Source: Streptomyces sp. NBC_00258 (lineage in GTDB: Bacteria > Actinomycetota > Actinomycetes > Streptomycetales > Streptomycetaceae). Taken from it: 64,000 nt of DNA. Location: positions 8,866,001 through 8,930,000 of the forward strand of contig NZ_CP108081.1 in assembly GCF_036182465.1 (NCBI RefSeq). Direction: 5' to 3'. Every line of letters starts with the position of its first letter. Position 1 is the first letter of the stretch. Position numbers and translations under genes: made by a program. Positions 8,620-16,969 of this stretch are shown here, piece after piece. The notes beneath the pieces are model-generated. The model was not told where the DNA came from. It ran no database searches and was given only the letters and a program-made list of their open reading frames with translations.

Positions 8620-9480
8620 GTGAGCGAGCCGCGGTCCGCGCCGACGGTCGGGCAGGTCGTCCTCGGACGGCGCCTGCTTGACCTGCGGGAACGCGCGGGG
8701 CTCAAGCGCGAGGAGGCAGCGCGCATCCTGCGCGTCACCTCCGCCACCGTCCGCCGCATGGAGATGGCCGAGGTAGCGCTCAAAATCCCGTACCTCCAGC
8801 TCCTGCTGAAGTCGTACGGCGTCTCCGACGAAGAGGCCGAGGCCTTCGTCGCCCTGGCCGAGGAGGCGAACCAGCCGGGCTGGTGGCAGCGCTTCCACGA
8901 CATCCTGCCGGGCTGGTTCTCGATGTACGTGAGCCTGGAGGGCGCGGCCGTCCTCATCCGCTCGTACGAACCCCACTTCGTTCCAGGAGTGCTGCAGACC
9001 GAGGAGTACGCGCGTGGCGTCATGGAATCCGGCGCCATCGGCCAGACCAGACCCGAGGACATCGAGCGCCATGTGGCGCTGCGCATGCAACGCCAGGAGC
9101 TGCTGACGCGCGAGGGCGCGCCCCGGTTCTGGGCCGTGATGGACGAGACCGCCGTGCGCCGCCCCGTCGGCGGCCCCGAGGTCATGCGCGCCCAGATCGA
9201 CAGGCTGCTCGAGGCCACGAAGCTGCCCAACGTGACACTGCAGATCGCCCCCTTCTCCTCGGGGCCGCACGCGGGCACGTACGGGCCCTTCGTGCTGTTC
9301 CGCTTTGCCATGCCCGAACTTCCGGACATGGTCTACAGCGAGTACCTGACCGGCGCCGTCTACCTGGACGGACGTACCGAGGTGGCAACCCATCTCGAGG
9401 TCATGGACCGCATGGCGGCGCAGGCCGCCACGGCACATCGCACGAAGGAGATCCTGTTGGATCTCCGCAAGGAGCTGTGA
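8620..9480 (+). CDS. XRE-family regulator with DUF5753 domain
   Basis: A 286-residue protein. Residues about 10-65 form a helix-turn-helix (VVLGRRLLDLRERAGLKREEAARIL then VTSATVRRMEMAEVALK). The remainder is the DUF5753 domain (WWQRFHDILPGWFSMYVSLEGAA; PHFVPGVLQTEEYARGVM). This architecture is the WhiJ/AbaA-like type, widespread in Streptomyces and usually paired with a DUF397 protein, as here. The GTG start is preceded by GGAGGTGG. It probably binds the palindromes at 8458-8493 and works with the downstream partner in a developmental or antibiotic-control circuit. The family has also been likened to toxin-antitoxin systems, but no toxin is recognisable here. Confidence 0.92.
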   Translation: MSEPRSAPTVGQVVLGRRLLDLRERAGLKREEAARILRVTSATVRRMEMAEVALKIPYLQLLLKSYGVSDEEAEAFVALAEEANQPGWWQRFHDILPGWFSMYVSLEGAAVLIRSYEPHFVPGVLQTEEYARGVMESGAIGQTRPEDIERHVALRMQRQELLTREGAPRFWAVMDETAVRRPVGGPEVMRAQIDRLLEATKLPNVTLQIAPFSSGPHAGTYGPFVLFRFAMPELPDMVYSEYLTGAVYLDGRTEVATHLEVMDRMAAQAATAHRTKEILLDLRKEL

Positions 9481-9744
9481 ATGGATCGCATCAAGACCCG
9501 GATACGCAACGCGCGGATCTACAACGGCATGCCCGCCAGGGAACTGGGCAGCGAGGGCTGGCACAAGCCGTGGAGCGGTGGCAACGGCGGCAACTGCCTG
9601 GAGGCGATGAAGCTCTCCGACGGCCGGATCGCGGTCCGTCAGTCGGCGGATCCGGACGGGCCCGCCCTCATCTACACCCCCGGCGAGATGACCGCGTTCA
9701 TCCAGGGAGCCAAGGCGGGGGAGGCCGACTTCCTGCTCTCCTGA
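9481..9744 (+). CDS. DUF397 protein
   Basis: An 87-residue protein with the DUF397 core: WHKPWSGGNGGNCLEAM, then IAVRQSADPDGPALIYTPGEMTAFIQGAKAGEADFLL. Its ATG follows the TGA of the XRE gene without a gap, so translation is coupled. In studied Streptomyces pairs the DUF397 protein modulates its XRE partner. The first 25 residues (Arg/Asn-rich) are outside the usual domain. No separate promoter is evident. Confidence 0.9.
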   Translation: MDRIKTRIRNARIYNGMPARELGSEGWHKPWSGGNGGNCLEAMKLSDGRIAVRQSADPDGPALIYTPGEMTAFIQGAKAGEADFLLS

Positions 9745-9833
9745 GGCCGCCGACCGGCCGTTCCTTGATCCGCCTCCACTTGTCCCACGTGCTTCCTACC
9801 TTGGCATTCAGTTGATCCAGTGACCCAGTCGAT

Positions 9834-10256
9834 TCACCACCAGGACCACATGCGCCGAGGCGCGTCCACCAGCCGGCTCACCGCCACGATCGGGAAAGGC
9901 GGCTGCTCGGCGCGGTCCTGGCCGAGGCTCAGCGCGTAACAGATCTGCTCTATCGAAGGCGGTCCGACCGCGAGATTGCGCCGGACCGCCGCCGACGGGG
10001 ACTCCTGCCCGGCCTGCACGAGATACGCCTCGGCCATCGTCCCCGTACGGCCCACACCCGCCCCACAGTGCACGAACACCGGCCCCGGGGCCGCGCCCAC
10101 GACGCTCAGGAAGCGTCGTACCTGGTGCGGCGTCGGGGTCTGTCCGTCCCGGATCGGCAGCCGTACGGCATCGAGACCCGCCCTGCCCGGCCCGGCCGGC
10201 TGGGAGGCGCTCAGGTCCTCGGCCCGCAGGTCGACGACCGTGGCCTCACTCCTCAC
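9834..10256 (-). CDS. Dual-specificity/tyrosine phosphatase, N-terminally short
   Basis: The C(X)5R signature is intact: HCGAGVGRTG, with the general-acid Asp likely in PIRDGQTP about 30 residues before. TVVDLRAED is the second beta strand of the fold. The reading frame upstream of the GTG at 10256 runs into the 3' end of the MocR gene. The usable protein (140 residues) therefore lacks the roughly 30-40 residues that normally precede the TVVDLR strand. There is no ribosome site before the GTG, and translation could be coupled to the MocR stop eight bases upstream. It may be a remnant or a minimal phosphatase. The longer frame to 10316 is possible but overlaps MocR. Confidence 0.65.
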   Translation of the reverse strand: MRSEATVVDLRAEDLSASQPAGPGRAGLDAVRLPIRDGQTPTPHQVRRFLSVVGAAPGPVFVHCGAGVGRTGTMAEAYLVQAGQESPSAAVRRNLAVGPPSIEQICYALSLGQDRAEQPPFPIVAVSRLVDAPRRMWSWW

Positions 10257-10263
10257 CCAGTAC

Positions 10264-11673
10264 TCACGGTGGCGGCAGCGCCGCGCACAACGCATCGAGC
10301 GCGGCCCCGTACGCATGCTCCGAAGGCGTCGCGTAGCCCACGACCAGACCGTCCGGCGCGGCCATGACCGCCTCCGGGTGCCGGAACTCCGCGAGCCCGT
10401 CCAGCGCGAGGCCCTGCCACACGGCGGCCTTCACCGCGGACTGCTCGCTTCCGGGCGGCAGCCGCAGCACCGCGTGGAGCCCGGCCGCGATCCCGGTGAC
10501 CTCGACATGCGGCGCGTGCACGGCGAGCGCGTCGACCAGCCGGTCCCGCCGCCTCCGGTACCGCTGGCGCATCCGCCGCACATGACGGTCGTACGACCCC
10601 GAGGCGACGAAGTCCGCGAGCGTCAGCTGGTCCAGGACGCTCGCCCACGCCTCCCGCTCGCCCTTGACCTCCAGGACCCCCTCGACGTACCGCTCCGGAA
10701 GGACCATCCAGCCCAGCCGCAACGCGGGCGACAGGCTCTTGCTGACCGAGCCGATGTGGACGACCCGCTCCGGGTCCAGGCCCTGTACGGCCCCCACGGG
10801 CTTGCGGTCGTAGCGGAATTCGCCGTCGTAGTCGTCCTCCAGAATCACCCCTCCACGCGCGCGTGCCCAGTCGATCACGGCGGCCCGCCGCGCGGGATGC
10901 AGCGGTCCACCGGTCGGGAACTGGTGCGCGGGCGTGAGCAGTACGGCCCGCTCCCTGCCCAGACCGTCGACCTGGGCCCCGTCCTCGTCGAGCGGCAGGG
11001 GGACGGTCCGTACGCCCGCCGCCGTCAGCAACTCGCGGTGGAAGGCGAGGCCGTACGACTCGACGGCCAGCGGGCCCCGCAGCACCGTGGGGAACAGCAG
11101 CCGCAGGGCGTGCGCGAAGCCCGAGCAGATCACGATCCGCCCCGGCTCCGTACGGACGCCACGCGCGCGTGCCAGGTACTCCGTGAGCGCCACCCGCAGT
11201 TCGATCCGGCCGGCGGGATCACCGGGCCCGAACACCTCGTTGGGGGCCTGCCGCAGAGCCCGCCGGTATGAGGCAAGCCACGCGGCGCGCGGGAACGACG
11301 AAGCGTCCGGCGTGCCCTGCCGCAGGTCGTGGCGCGGTCCACGCGCGCGTGGGGGTGCCTTTTTGGGTACGCGCGCGTGCGCGCCCAGCGGCTCGGCCCG
11401 CTCGGCGACCAGGGTGCCCGAACCCTGCCGCGCGGTCAGCCAGCCCTCGGCCACGAGCTCGGCGTACGCGTCGGCGACCGTGTTGCGGGCCACGCCCAGG
11501 TCGGCGGCGAGCGAGCGGTACGGAGGGAGACGGGTGCCCGGGGCGAGGCGCCCGCTGCGGACCGCCTCGCGCAGGGCGCGGATCAGAGCTGCGCGGCGGC
11601 CACCCGGACCTGACAGTTCCAGATGCAGGTCGGCCCCGATGCGCTCCGCCGAATTGACCCATGAATCTGTCAT
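10264..11673 (-). CDS. MocR/PdxR-type GntR regulator with aminotransferase domain
   Basis: A 469-residue fusion. Residues about 20-95 form a GntR winged helix (TRLPPYRSLAADLGVARNTVADAYAEL, then EGWLTARQGSGTLVA). The rest is a fold-I aminotransferase domain with the PLP lysine in HIGSVSKSLSPALRLGW. Proteins of this type bind PLP and an effector amine and control neighbouring genes. It is divergent from the AhpD-like gene with only about 47 bases between starts, so that gene is the probable target. The middle of the gene is rich in the palindrome ACGCGCGCGT (four copies between 10855 and 11378). Confidence 0.92.
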   Translation of the reverse strand: MTDSWVNSAERIGADLHLELSGPGGRRAALIRALREAVRSGRLAPGTRLPPYRSLAADLGVARNTVADAYAELVAEGWLTARQGSGTLVAERAEPLGAHARVPKKAPPRARGPRHDLRQGTPDASSFPRAAWLASYRRALRQAPNEVFGPGDPAGRIELRVALTEYLARARGVRTEPGRIVICSGFAHALRLLFPTVLRGPLAVESYGLAFHRELLTAAGVRTVPLPLDEDGAQVDGLGRERAVLLTPAHQFPTGGPLHPARRAAVIDWARARGGVILEDDYDGEFRYDRKPVGAVQGLDPERVVHIGSVSKSLSPALRLGWMVLPERYVEGVLEVKGEREAWASVLDQLTLADFVASGSYDRHVRRMRQRYRRRRDRLVDALAVHAPHVEVTGIAAGLHAVLRLPPGSEQSAVKAAVWQGLALDGLAEFRHPEAVMAAPDGLVVGYATPSEHAYGAALDALCAALPPP

Positions 11674-11720
11674 AGAAATGCACCCTACAGGGGGTCTTTC
11701 CGGCTCGTAGATTCATAGTC

Positions 11721-12272
11721 ATGACGACGAACACGACGCACATGACGACGAACACGACGACGAACACGACGGCAGACGCGGCGCACGCCGGCACCAGGAC
11801 CTCGGAGGGGACGGCAGTGGCCGACAACGCCCGGATCAACTTCGCGAAGGCCGCTCCCAAGGCGTTCCGCGCCCTCGTCGGCTTCGACATCGCGGCCCGC
11901 GAGGGGCTCGACCCGGCCCTCGTCGAACTGATCCAGATCCGCGCCTCGCACCTCAACCACTGCGCGTACTGCCTCCACATGCACACCAATGACGCGCGCA
12001 AGGCCGGCGAGTCCGAGGACCGGCTGCACATGGTCGCCGTGTGGCGCGAGGCCCCGCACTTCTTCACCGAGAAGGAGCGCGCGGCCCTCGCTCTGACGGA
12101 GGCGGTGACCCTTGTCGCCGACGGCGGCGTCCCGGCCGACGTCTACGCCGAGGCCGCTGCCCGGTTCGACGAAAAGGAACTGGCTCAGGTGCTGGCACTG
12201 ATCTTCGCGATCAACACCTGGAACCGGGTCGCCCTGGCGACGGCGAAGATGGCGGGGACGGACGAACGCTGA
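11721..12272 (+). CDS. Carboxymuconolactone decarboxylase / AhpD-like protein
   Basis: A 183-residue protein with the AhpD core IQIRASHLNHCAYCLHMHTNDARKAGE. It holds the redox CxxC and the His four residues after the second Cys, as in alkylhydroperoxidase AhpD. The first 25 residues are a Thr/Asn repeat (MTTNT units encoded by tandem ACGACGAACACG-like DNA); the true start may be a later codon such as the GTG near residue 33. It probably reduces peroxides or acts in thiol relay. The tight divergence from the MocR gene implies that MocR controls it. Confidence 0.88.
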   Translation: MTTNTTHMTTNTTTNTTADAAHAGTRTSEGTAVADNARINFAKAAPKAFRALVGFDIAAREGLDPALVELIQIRASHLNHCAYCLHMHTNDARKAGESEDRLHMVAVWREAPHFFTEKERAALALTEAVTLVADGGVPADVYAEAAARFDEKELAQVLALIFAINTWNRVALATAKMAGTDER

Positions 12273-12366
12273 CGAGGGGGAGCCGAGCGGCGGGCGGCGG
12301 GTGCGAGCGGGCCCGAGCAACTGGGGCGAGCAGCGGGCATGAGCGGCGGCGCCGGTTGCGCGGTGG

Positions 12367-13911
12367 CTACGCGGTCATCGGGCGGTCGTACGGCCCGATC
12401 GGCGCCGGCAGCTGAGAGGTGCCCGTCAGATGGCGGTCCACCGCCGCCGCCACCGCCCGCCCCTCGGCGATCGCCCACACGATCAGGGACTGGCCGCGCG
12501 CGGCATCCCCCGCGGCGTACACGCCGGGTACGTTCGTCGCGAAGTCCGCGTCGCGGGTGATCGTGCCACGGGGATCGAGCGCGAGTCCGAGCTGATCGAC
12601 GAGGCCGTCGGAGCGGTCGGGCCCGGAGAAACCGAGAGCGAGCAGCACGAGGTCTGCGGGGAGCACCCGCCCGCTCCCGGGGCGCGGGCGGCGCTCCGCG
12701 TCGACCTCGACGAGATGCAGCGAACGCACCCGACCGGCCGCATCACCGGTGAAACGGAGCGTCGACGCCGCGAAGAGCCGCGCGTCCGCGTCCGCCGCGG
12801 GCGCCGTCTCCAGGTCCCGGGCCTCCTCGTGCGCCGCCGACAGCCGGTAGATCTTCGGGTACACCGGCCACGGGTCGGCGTCCTCGTCGCGCTCCACGCC
12901 CGGCTGCGCGTAGATGTCCAGCTGCGTCACGGACCTCGCGCCCTCGCGTACCGCCGTACCCAGACAGTCGGCACCCGTGTCACCACCGCCGACGATCACG
13001 ACATGCCTGCCCGCCGCCGACAGCGGTGACGACTCCAGATCCCCCTCGCACACCCGGTTGGCCAGCGGCAGATACTCCATCGCCTGATGGATGCCGCTCA
13101 ACTCCCGCCCGGGAACCGGCAGTTCACGCCAGGCCGTGGCACCCACGGCAAGGACGACCGCGTCGTACCTGGCCCGCAACTCGGCCGCCCCGACGTTCCG
13201 GCCGACGGCTGTCGACGTACGGAACTTCGTTCCCTCCGCCCGCATCTGGGCGACCCGCCGTTCCAAATGCCGCTTCTCCATCTTGAACTCGGGGATCCCG
13301 TACCGCATCAGCCCGCCGATCCGGTCGTCCCGCTCGTACACGGCGACCGTGTGCCCGGCCCGGGTCAGCTGCTGCGCCGCGGCGAGCCCGGTGGGCCCCG
13401 AGCCGATCACCGCGACCGTCCTGCCGGACAGCCGGTCCGGCGGCCGCGGCGGCGCGAACCCGTCCTCCCAGGCCCGGTCGGCGATGGCGACCTCGACGTT
13501 CTTGATGGTGACCGCCGGCTGGTTGATCGCCAGGACGCAGCCCGCCTCGCACGGCGCGGGGCACAACCGGCCGGTGAACTCGGGAAAGTTGTTCGTCGCG
13601 TGCAGCCGGTCGCTCGCCGCCCGCCAGTCCTCGCGCGAGACCAGGTCGTTCCATTCGGGGATCAGATTGCCCAGCGGACAGGCCTCGTGGCAGAACGGGA
13701 CACCGCAGTCCATGCAGCGGTCGGCCTGCGTGCGGATGATCGGCAGCAGAGCCCCCGGGACGTACACCTCGTCCCAGTCGTGGACCCGCTCCCCGATGGG
13801 GCGCCGCGGCCACTCCTCGCGGGAGGCATTGAGGAAACCCTTGGGATCGGCCACGGCCGTCTCCCTCACGTACGTGAACGGGGCCCCTGCGGTCTCCGTC
13901 TCGGACGCCAT
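12367..13911 (-). CDS. gltD: Glutamate synthase small subunit-like oxidoreductase
   Basis: About 514 residues. The N-terminal Fe-S domain has CMDCGVPFCHEACPLGNLIPEWNDL and CPAPCEAGCVLAINQ. The FAD-binding loop is GSGPTGLAAAQQL, the NAD(P)-binding loop is VGGGDTGADCLG, and AAGDAARGQSLIVWAI closes the FAD domain. This is the GltD subunit that passes electrons from NADPH to the large GltB subunit. No gltB lies beside it, so this is probably the second, solitary GltD of Streptomyces, serving a distant GltB or another acceptor. The start at 13911 gives an about 18-residue lead before the conserved ADPKGF; GTG/ATG alternatives exist upstream. Confidence 0.92.
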   Translation of the reverse strand: MASETETAGAPFTYVRETAVADPKGFLNASREEWPRRPIGERVHDWDEVYVPGALLPIIRTQADRCMDCGVPFCHEACPLGNLIPEWNDLVSREDWRAASDRLHATNNFPEFTGRLCPAPCEAGCVLAINQPAVTIKNVEVAIADRAWEDGFAPPRPPDRLSGRTVAVIGSGPTGLAAAQQLTRAGHTVAVYERDDRIGGLMRYGIPEFKMEKRHLERRVAQMRAEGTKFRTSTAVGRNVGAAELRARYDAVVLAVGATAWRELPVPGRELSGIHQAMEYLPLANRVCEGDLESSPLSAAGRHVVIVGGGDTGADCLGTAVREGARSVTQLDIYAQPGVERDEDADPWPVYPKIYRLSAAHEEARDLETAPAADADARLFAASTLRFTGDAAGRVRSLHLVEVDAERRPRPGSGRVLPADLVLLALGFSGPDRSDGLVDQLGLALDPRGTITRDADFATNVPGVYAAGDAARGQSLIVWAIAEGRAVAAAVDRHLTGTSQLPAPIGPYDRPMTA

Positions 13912-14053
13912 CGTCCGGGCGACGGGCCGAGGGCCTATCGGCAGACTCCTCCCGCCACGATACGACGCCGTGGCCGCGCCCGCCTCGGACGTGCGCGGGC
14001 ACATCCACCGAGGGGCGCGGCCACATGGACCGACGAGCGCGACCGGGTACGCC

Positions 14054-14533
14054 TCAGGTCAGCGCCAGTACGTACGAGATCGACGCGGCGGCCGACGCGA
14101 CCGTGCGGACGTGGTTCCACATCGACCACTCGCTCACATACGTGGGCCAGTACGCGACGGCCTCCGGCGTACCGGCCTCCATCGTGGCCAGCTTGTTGTT
14201 GCGTGGGACGTTCGCCGCGATCGTGACCCCGAAACAGCCGAACAGATACAGCGCACTGCCCAGCAGCATCGCCACCGTGCCCTCGTCGGGCCACAGCACG
14301 AAGGTGACCACCGCGAGCACGGCACACATCACTGCAGAACCTATGAACACGAACATGAACGCCGGCATCAGCGCGGTCACGTTGATCGCCTGCATGGCGG
14401 CGACTCCCTGCGCCGGCGGCAGCGCGGCGAGCCCCTTCATCACGAACGTCGAGAACCCACAGAAAACACCGGCCACCAGCCCGGTGCCGAGCACCCCCAC
14501 CAAGGTGATGACGAAGTACGGTCCCTCGATCAT
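14054..14533 (-). CDS. DUF1772 (anthrone oxygenase-like) membrane protein
   Basis: A 159-residue integral membrane protein with four predicted helices: YFVITLVGVLGTGLVAGVF, ALMPAFMFVFIGSAVMCAV, VAMLLGSALYLFGCFGVTI and the C-terminal segment. NVPRNNKLA between helices and WNHVRTVASAAA near the end are typical of DUF1772. The ATG at 14533 sits directly before the first helix. It is probably monocistronic. The family includes anthrone oxygenases, but most members lack a known substrate. Confidence 0.85.
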   Translation of the reverse strand: MIEGPYFVITLVGVLGTGLVAGVFCGFSTFVMKGLAALPPAQGVAAMQAINVTALMPAFMFVFIGSAVMCAVLAVVTFVLWPDEGTVAMLLGSALYLFGCFGVTIAANVPRNNKLATMEAGTPEAVAYWPTYVSEWSMWNHVRTVASAAASISYVLALT

Positions 14534-14944
14534 GGCAACTCCCGCGTAAGCAAAACCCTTGGGCAACAACTCGCGCACCGCTCCCAGAACCGCCGGTCCG
14601 GACGACCCCGAACCCAAAGATCCTGCCCGGCACTCCCTGTCACCACAAGTGAAATCCCGTACGAGAAGGGTGACCATGGCCGAGGGGCTCGGGAGCATGT
14701 CCGGTCGTCTCAGGACGGGGTCCCGGGCGGACCCCGGGGAGGGGGTGACCGGAGAGTCGGGGTATGGCTGAGAGCTGTTCGGGTGAGTGGCTGGGGGCGT
14801 GATCGCGGACACTCGGTGCCCGTGCCCGTGCCCGTGCCCGTGCTGGTGCTGGTGCTGGTGGCGGTGGCAGCAGTGGCAGTGGCGGGCGCTGGACGCTGGG
14901 TGGCCGGTGGTCGGAAGAGGTAGCGGTTTCCGTGTGCTGCCCGC
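14534..14944. other. Gene-free stretch with simple-sequence repeats
   Basis: About 410 bases without a supportable gene. The segment 14816-14885 is a tandem microsatellite: four GTGCCC units, then GTGCTG units, then degenerate GTGGCG/GCAGTG. The open frames through it give only His-, Val- or Cys/Trp-repeat peptides. The rest shows no recognisable domain. Confidence 0.6.
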
Positions 14945-15640
14945 TCACCCCCACGGTGCCCCGCCCGCGCGCCACCCCGCGAGTGTCGTCTCGACTGCGG
15001 GAGCGATCCGACGCCGGGCCTCATGGCGCGGGACGCCGCTCATCAACAGCTGGTCGTAGGGGGTGTCCGTGTGCCGGACCGCGGCGCGCACCGCCGACGT
15101 CACCGCACCCTCGGACAGGGCGCGCCCGGCGGCGCTACGGCCCACGCGTCCGCTGCCCCGCACCGAGGCGTGCCCGGCGATCGCGCACGCCCGATCGTGC
15201 GGACAACCGGGAAACAGCCGCCGGATCTCCTTCGCGAACGCGTCCGTGAACCGCAGATCCTCCGCGGCCCGCCGCCGCGCGTCCCGGGCCCGGCGCCGCC
15301 GCCGCGCCTCCGCGTCCGCCAGGCACCGCTCCTCGGCCCGCGCGAGCGCCGCCTCCTCGACGAGCACGCCCTGCCGCTCGTACCGGCCCCGCCGCCGGTC
15401 GAACCGTACGACCACTGCCGACAGCGCGCTCCCCTCCCGCGACCTCCGCGTCAACGCCGTGTCCCCCCGCGGCAGAAACACCAGATGCCCGAGGTCGGCA
15501 CAGTCGAGACACCGAGGCGTCCCCTCCTCCAGCACCAGCAACGAGAGAGGCCCGCCCCGGCACTCGGCACAGTGCCGCCGCTTGACCGGCTGGACGACGA
15601 GAAGCCCGGTGCGGGGAGGGGGAGTTGTCGTGGTCGTCAT
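14945..15640 (-). CDS. DUF2293 domain protein
   Basis: A 231-residue protein. Residues about 20-60 hold paired cysteines (HCAECRGG, RCLDCADLGH) that look like a small zinc ribbon. The middle is an Arg/Ala/Glu-rich helix. The C-terminal half is DUF2293: FAKEIRRLFPGCPHDRACAIAGHAS, then VRAAVRHTDTPYDQLLMSGVPRHEARRRI. The function of the family is unknown; the basic middle and the zinc ribbon suggest nucleic-acid contact. It is transcribed towards the DUF1772 gene. Confidence 0.85.
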   Translation of the reverse strand: MTTTTTPPPRTGLLVVQPVKRRHCAECRGGPLSLLVLEEGTPRCLDCADLGHLVFLPRGDTALTRRSREGSALSAVVVRFDRRRGRYERQGVLVEEAALARAEERCLADAEARRRRRARDARRRAAEDLRFTDAFAKEIRRLFPGCPHDRACAIAGHASVRGSGRVGRSAAGRALSEGAVTSAVRAAVRHTDTPYDQLLMSGVPRHEARRRIAPAVETTLAGWRAGGAPWG

Positions 15641-15697
15641 GGCTGGGTCATTCCCGCCCGGCGAGGCGGCCCGTCCAGGTCACGCCGAGAATCCGGT

Positions 15698-16093
15698 TCA
15701 CGCCGAGAATCCGACGATCCGCTCGGGGACGACACGGACGATCACGCGGACCTGGTCGTCCTTCTCCGCGGGAGGGTCGATCCCGAGGTACTTGTGCGAG
15801 AGCTCGTGCGGGAGGCGTTTGCCCTCGTCGGGGAGGATCTCGGCGGTGCCGCGGATCTCCACCGAGGTGTAGGGGTTGGCGAGGTCGTAGACCGAGATGC
15901 TGATCCGGGGGTCGCGCCGGAGGTTGCGGATCTTCTGCCGGCCGTCGGTCGAGGAGAAGAGGACGGTGTCGCCCTCGCGTTTGAACCAGACCACCGAGTT
16001 CTGGGGAGCGCCACTGGGGCCGAGAGTGGCGACGCTGGCGAAGTTCTTGCCGTCGAGGAGTTCACGGACCGAGTCGTCGAAGGAGATCGTCAT
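15698..16093 (-). CDS. PPOX-class F420/flavin-dependent protein
   Basis: A 131-residue split-barrel protein: FASVATLGPSGAPQNSVVWFKREGDTVLFSSTDGRQKIRNLRRDPRISISV, then YTSVEIRGTAEIL. This is the compact pyridoxamine-5'-phosphate-oxidase-like fold of actinobacterial F420-dependent reductases. The KIRNLRRDPR segment is the usual cofactor phosphate contact. The ATG is preceded within 35 bases by a strong 18-base inverted repeat that probably controls it. The substrate is unknown. Confidence 0.9.
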   Translation of the reverse strand: MTISFDDSVRELLDGKNFASVATLGPSGAPQNSVVWFKREGDTVLFSSTDGRQKIRNLRRDPRISISVYDLANPYTSVEIRGTAEILPDEGKRLPHELSHKYLGIDPPAEKDDQVRVIVRVVPERIVGFSA

Positions 16094-16107
16094 GCCGCCA
16101 GCCTAAC

Positions 16108-16125
16108 TATATGCGCGTGCATATA
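16108..16125. promoter_or_regulatory. Inverted repeat operator upstream of the PPOX gene
   Basis: The arms TATATGC and GCATATA are separated by four bases, 15 bases before the PPOX ATG, in an otherwise GC-rich context. The AT-rich half sites and the position over the expected promoter or leader point to a repressor site (TetR-, MarR- or GntR-like). No regulator gene is adjacent, so the binding protein is unknown. Confidence 0.6.
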
Positions 16126-16169
16126 AAAGCCTTTCGGGTGAGAATCGCGAGACGGAAGCCCTGCCCGGG

Positions 16170-16811
16170 TCAGCCGTTCCACGCCGGGTGGCGCGGGTCG
16201 TCCGCGCGCACCAGGACGTCGGCCGCATCGCCCGGCGCCGTCTCGCTCTCGTAGCGCTCGTACGCGGGAAGCGTCCAGTGCTCGATCTCGGGGGTACGCC
16301 GGCGCAGCGCGGCCGGTGAGAGGCGTACGTGGACGGTGAGGTCGAACGGGAACCAGTGGTGCAGCAGCAGTGGACCGTGCAGCAACAGCACGGCACCAGG
16401 CGGGAGTTGGACGTACGGGCTACGGGTTGCCCGGTCGGTGGCCGGGTCCCAGAGATCGGGCAGTACACGGCCGTCGCCGCCGGCTTCCAGCGGGCCGAAG
16501 ACCTCGCGCCACAGGGCGCCGGTGTCGAACCAGCCGCCGTAGTACGCCTCGACGTCCTGGTGGCCGTACTCGAACCGGAGGGAGGCGGGCCGCAGGAAGT
16601 CCTCCGTGCCGACGACGAGTGCGGACCGGCCGCGCAGGCGCAGGGCCTCGGCGACGAGTTCGGCGAGATCACCGGGCCGGGCGGCGGGAGCCCCGTCGAA
16701 GGCGATACGCGGCCAGGGGCTGCCGTCGGCCGGCTTCAGATCGAGCAGGCGCTCGGCGAGGAGGTCGCCGAGCCGGTCCCAGGTGATCGCTTCGAGTCGC
16801 ACCCTGCCCAT
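16170..16811 (-). CDS. Uridine kinase-like protein with degenerate P-loop
   Basis: A 213-residue protein resembling the uridine kinase/phosphoribulokinase group of Streptomyces: TEDFLRPASLRFEYGHQDVEAYYGGWFDTGALWREVFGPL, then LPPGAVLLLHGPLLLHH and FDLTVHVRLSPAALRRRTPE. The expected phosphate loop is FDGAPAARPGDLA, lacking the Gly-Lys-Ser/Thr of a functional Walker A. It may be a poor or altered kinase. It lies upstream of the PPOX gene on the same strand, but the palindrome between them suggests separate control. Confidence 0.8.
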   Translation of the reverse strand: MGRVRLEAITWDRLGDLLAERLLDLKPADGSPWPRIAFDGAPAARPGDLAELVAEALRLRGRSALVVGTEDFLRPASLRFEYGHQDVEAYYGGWFDTGALWREVFGPLEAGGDGRVLPDLWDPATDRATRSPYVQLPPGAVLLLHGPLLLHHWFPFDLTVHVRLSPAALRRRTPEIEHWTLPAYERYESETAPGDAADVLVRADDPRHPAWNG

Positions 16812-16969
16812 GATGCCGCGCGGGTGAACGGGAGCGGCGGGCCGGGATGTCGGACCGGAGCCGCGAACTTCCGGGTGCGTATCTCCCCGTACCCGGCGAG
16901 AATGTAGGGCGCCGGGACTAGCGGTGCCTCCCCGCGCCGCGCCGGCCGTCCGGCACCGGGAGGTACTAC

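Noticed and set aside
14816..14885. Histidine-repeat peptide encoded on the minus strand through the microsatellite
   Set aside because: The His-Gly/His-Gln stretch is a by-product of the simple repeat; no start, ribosome site or flanking domain.
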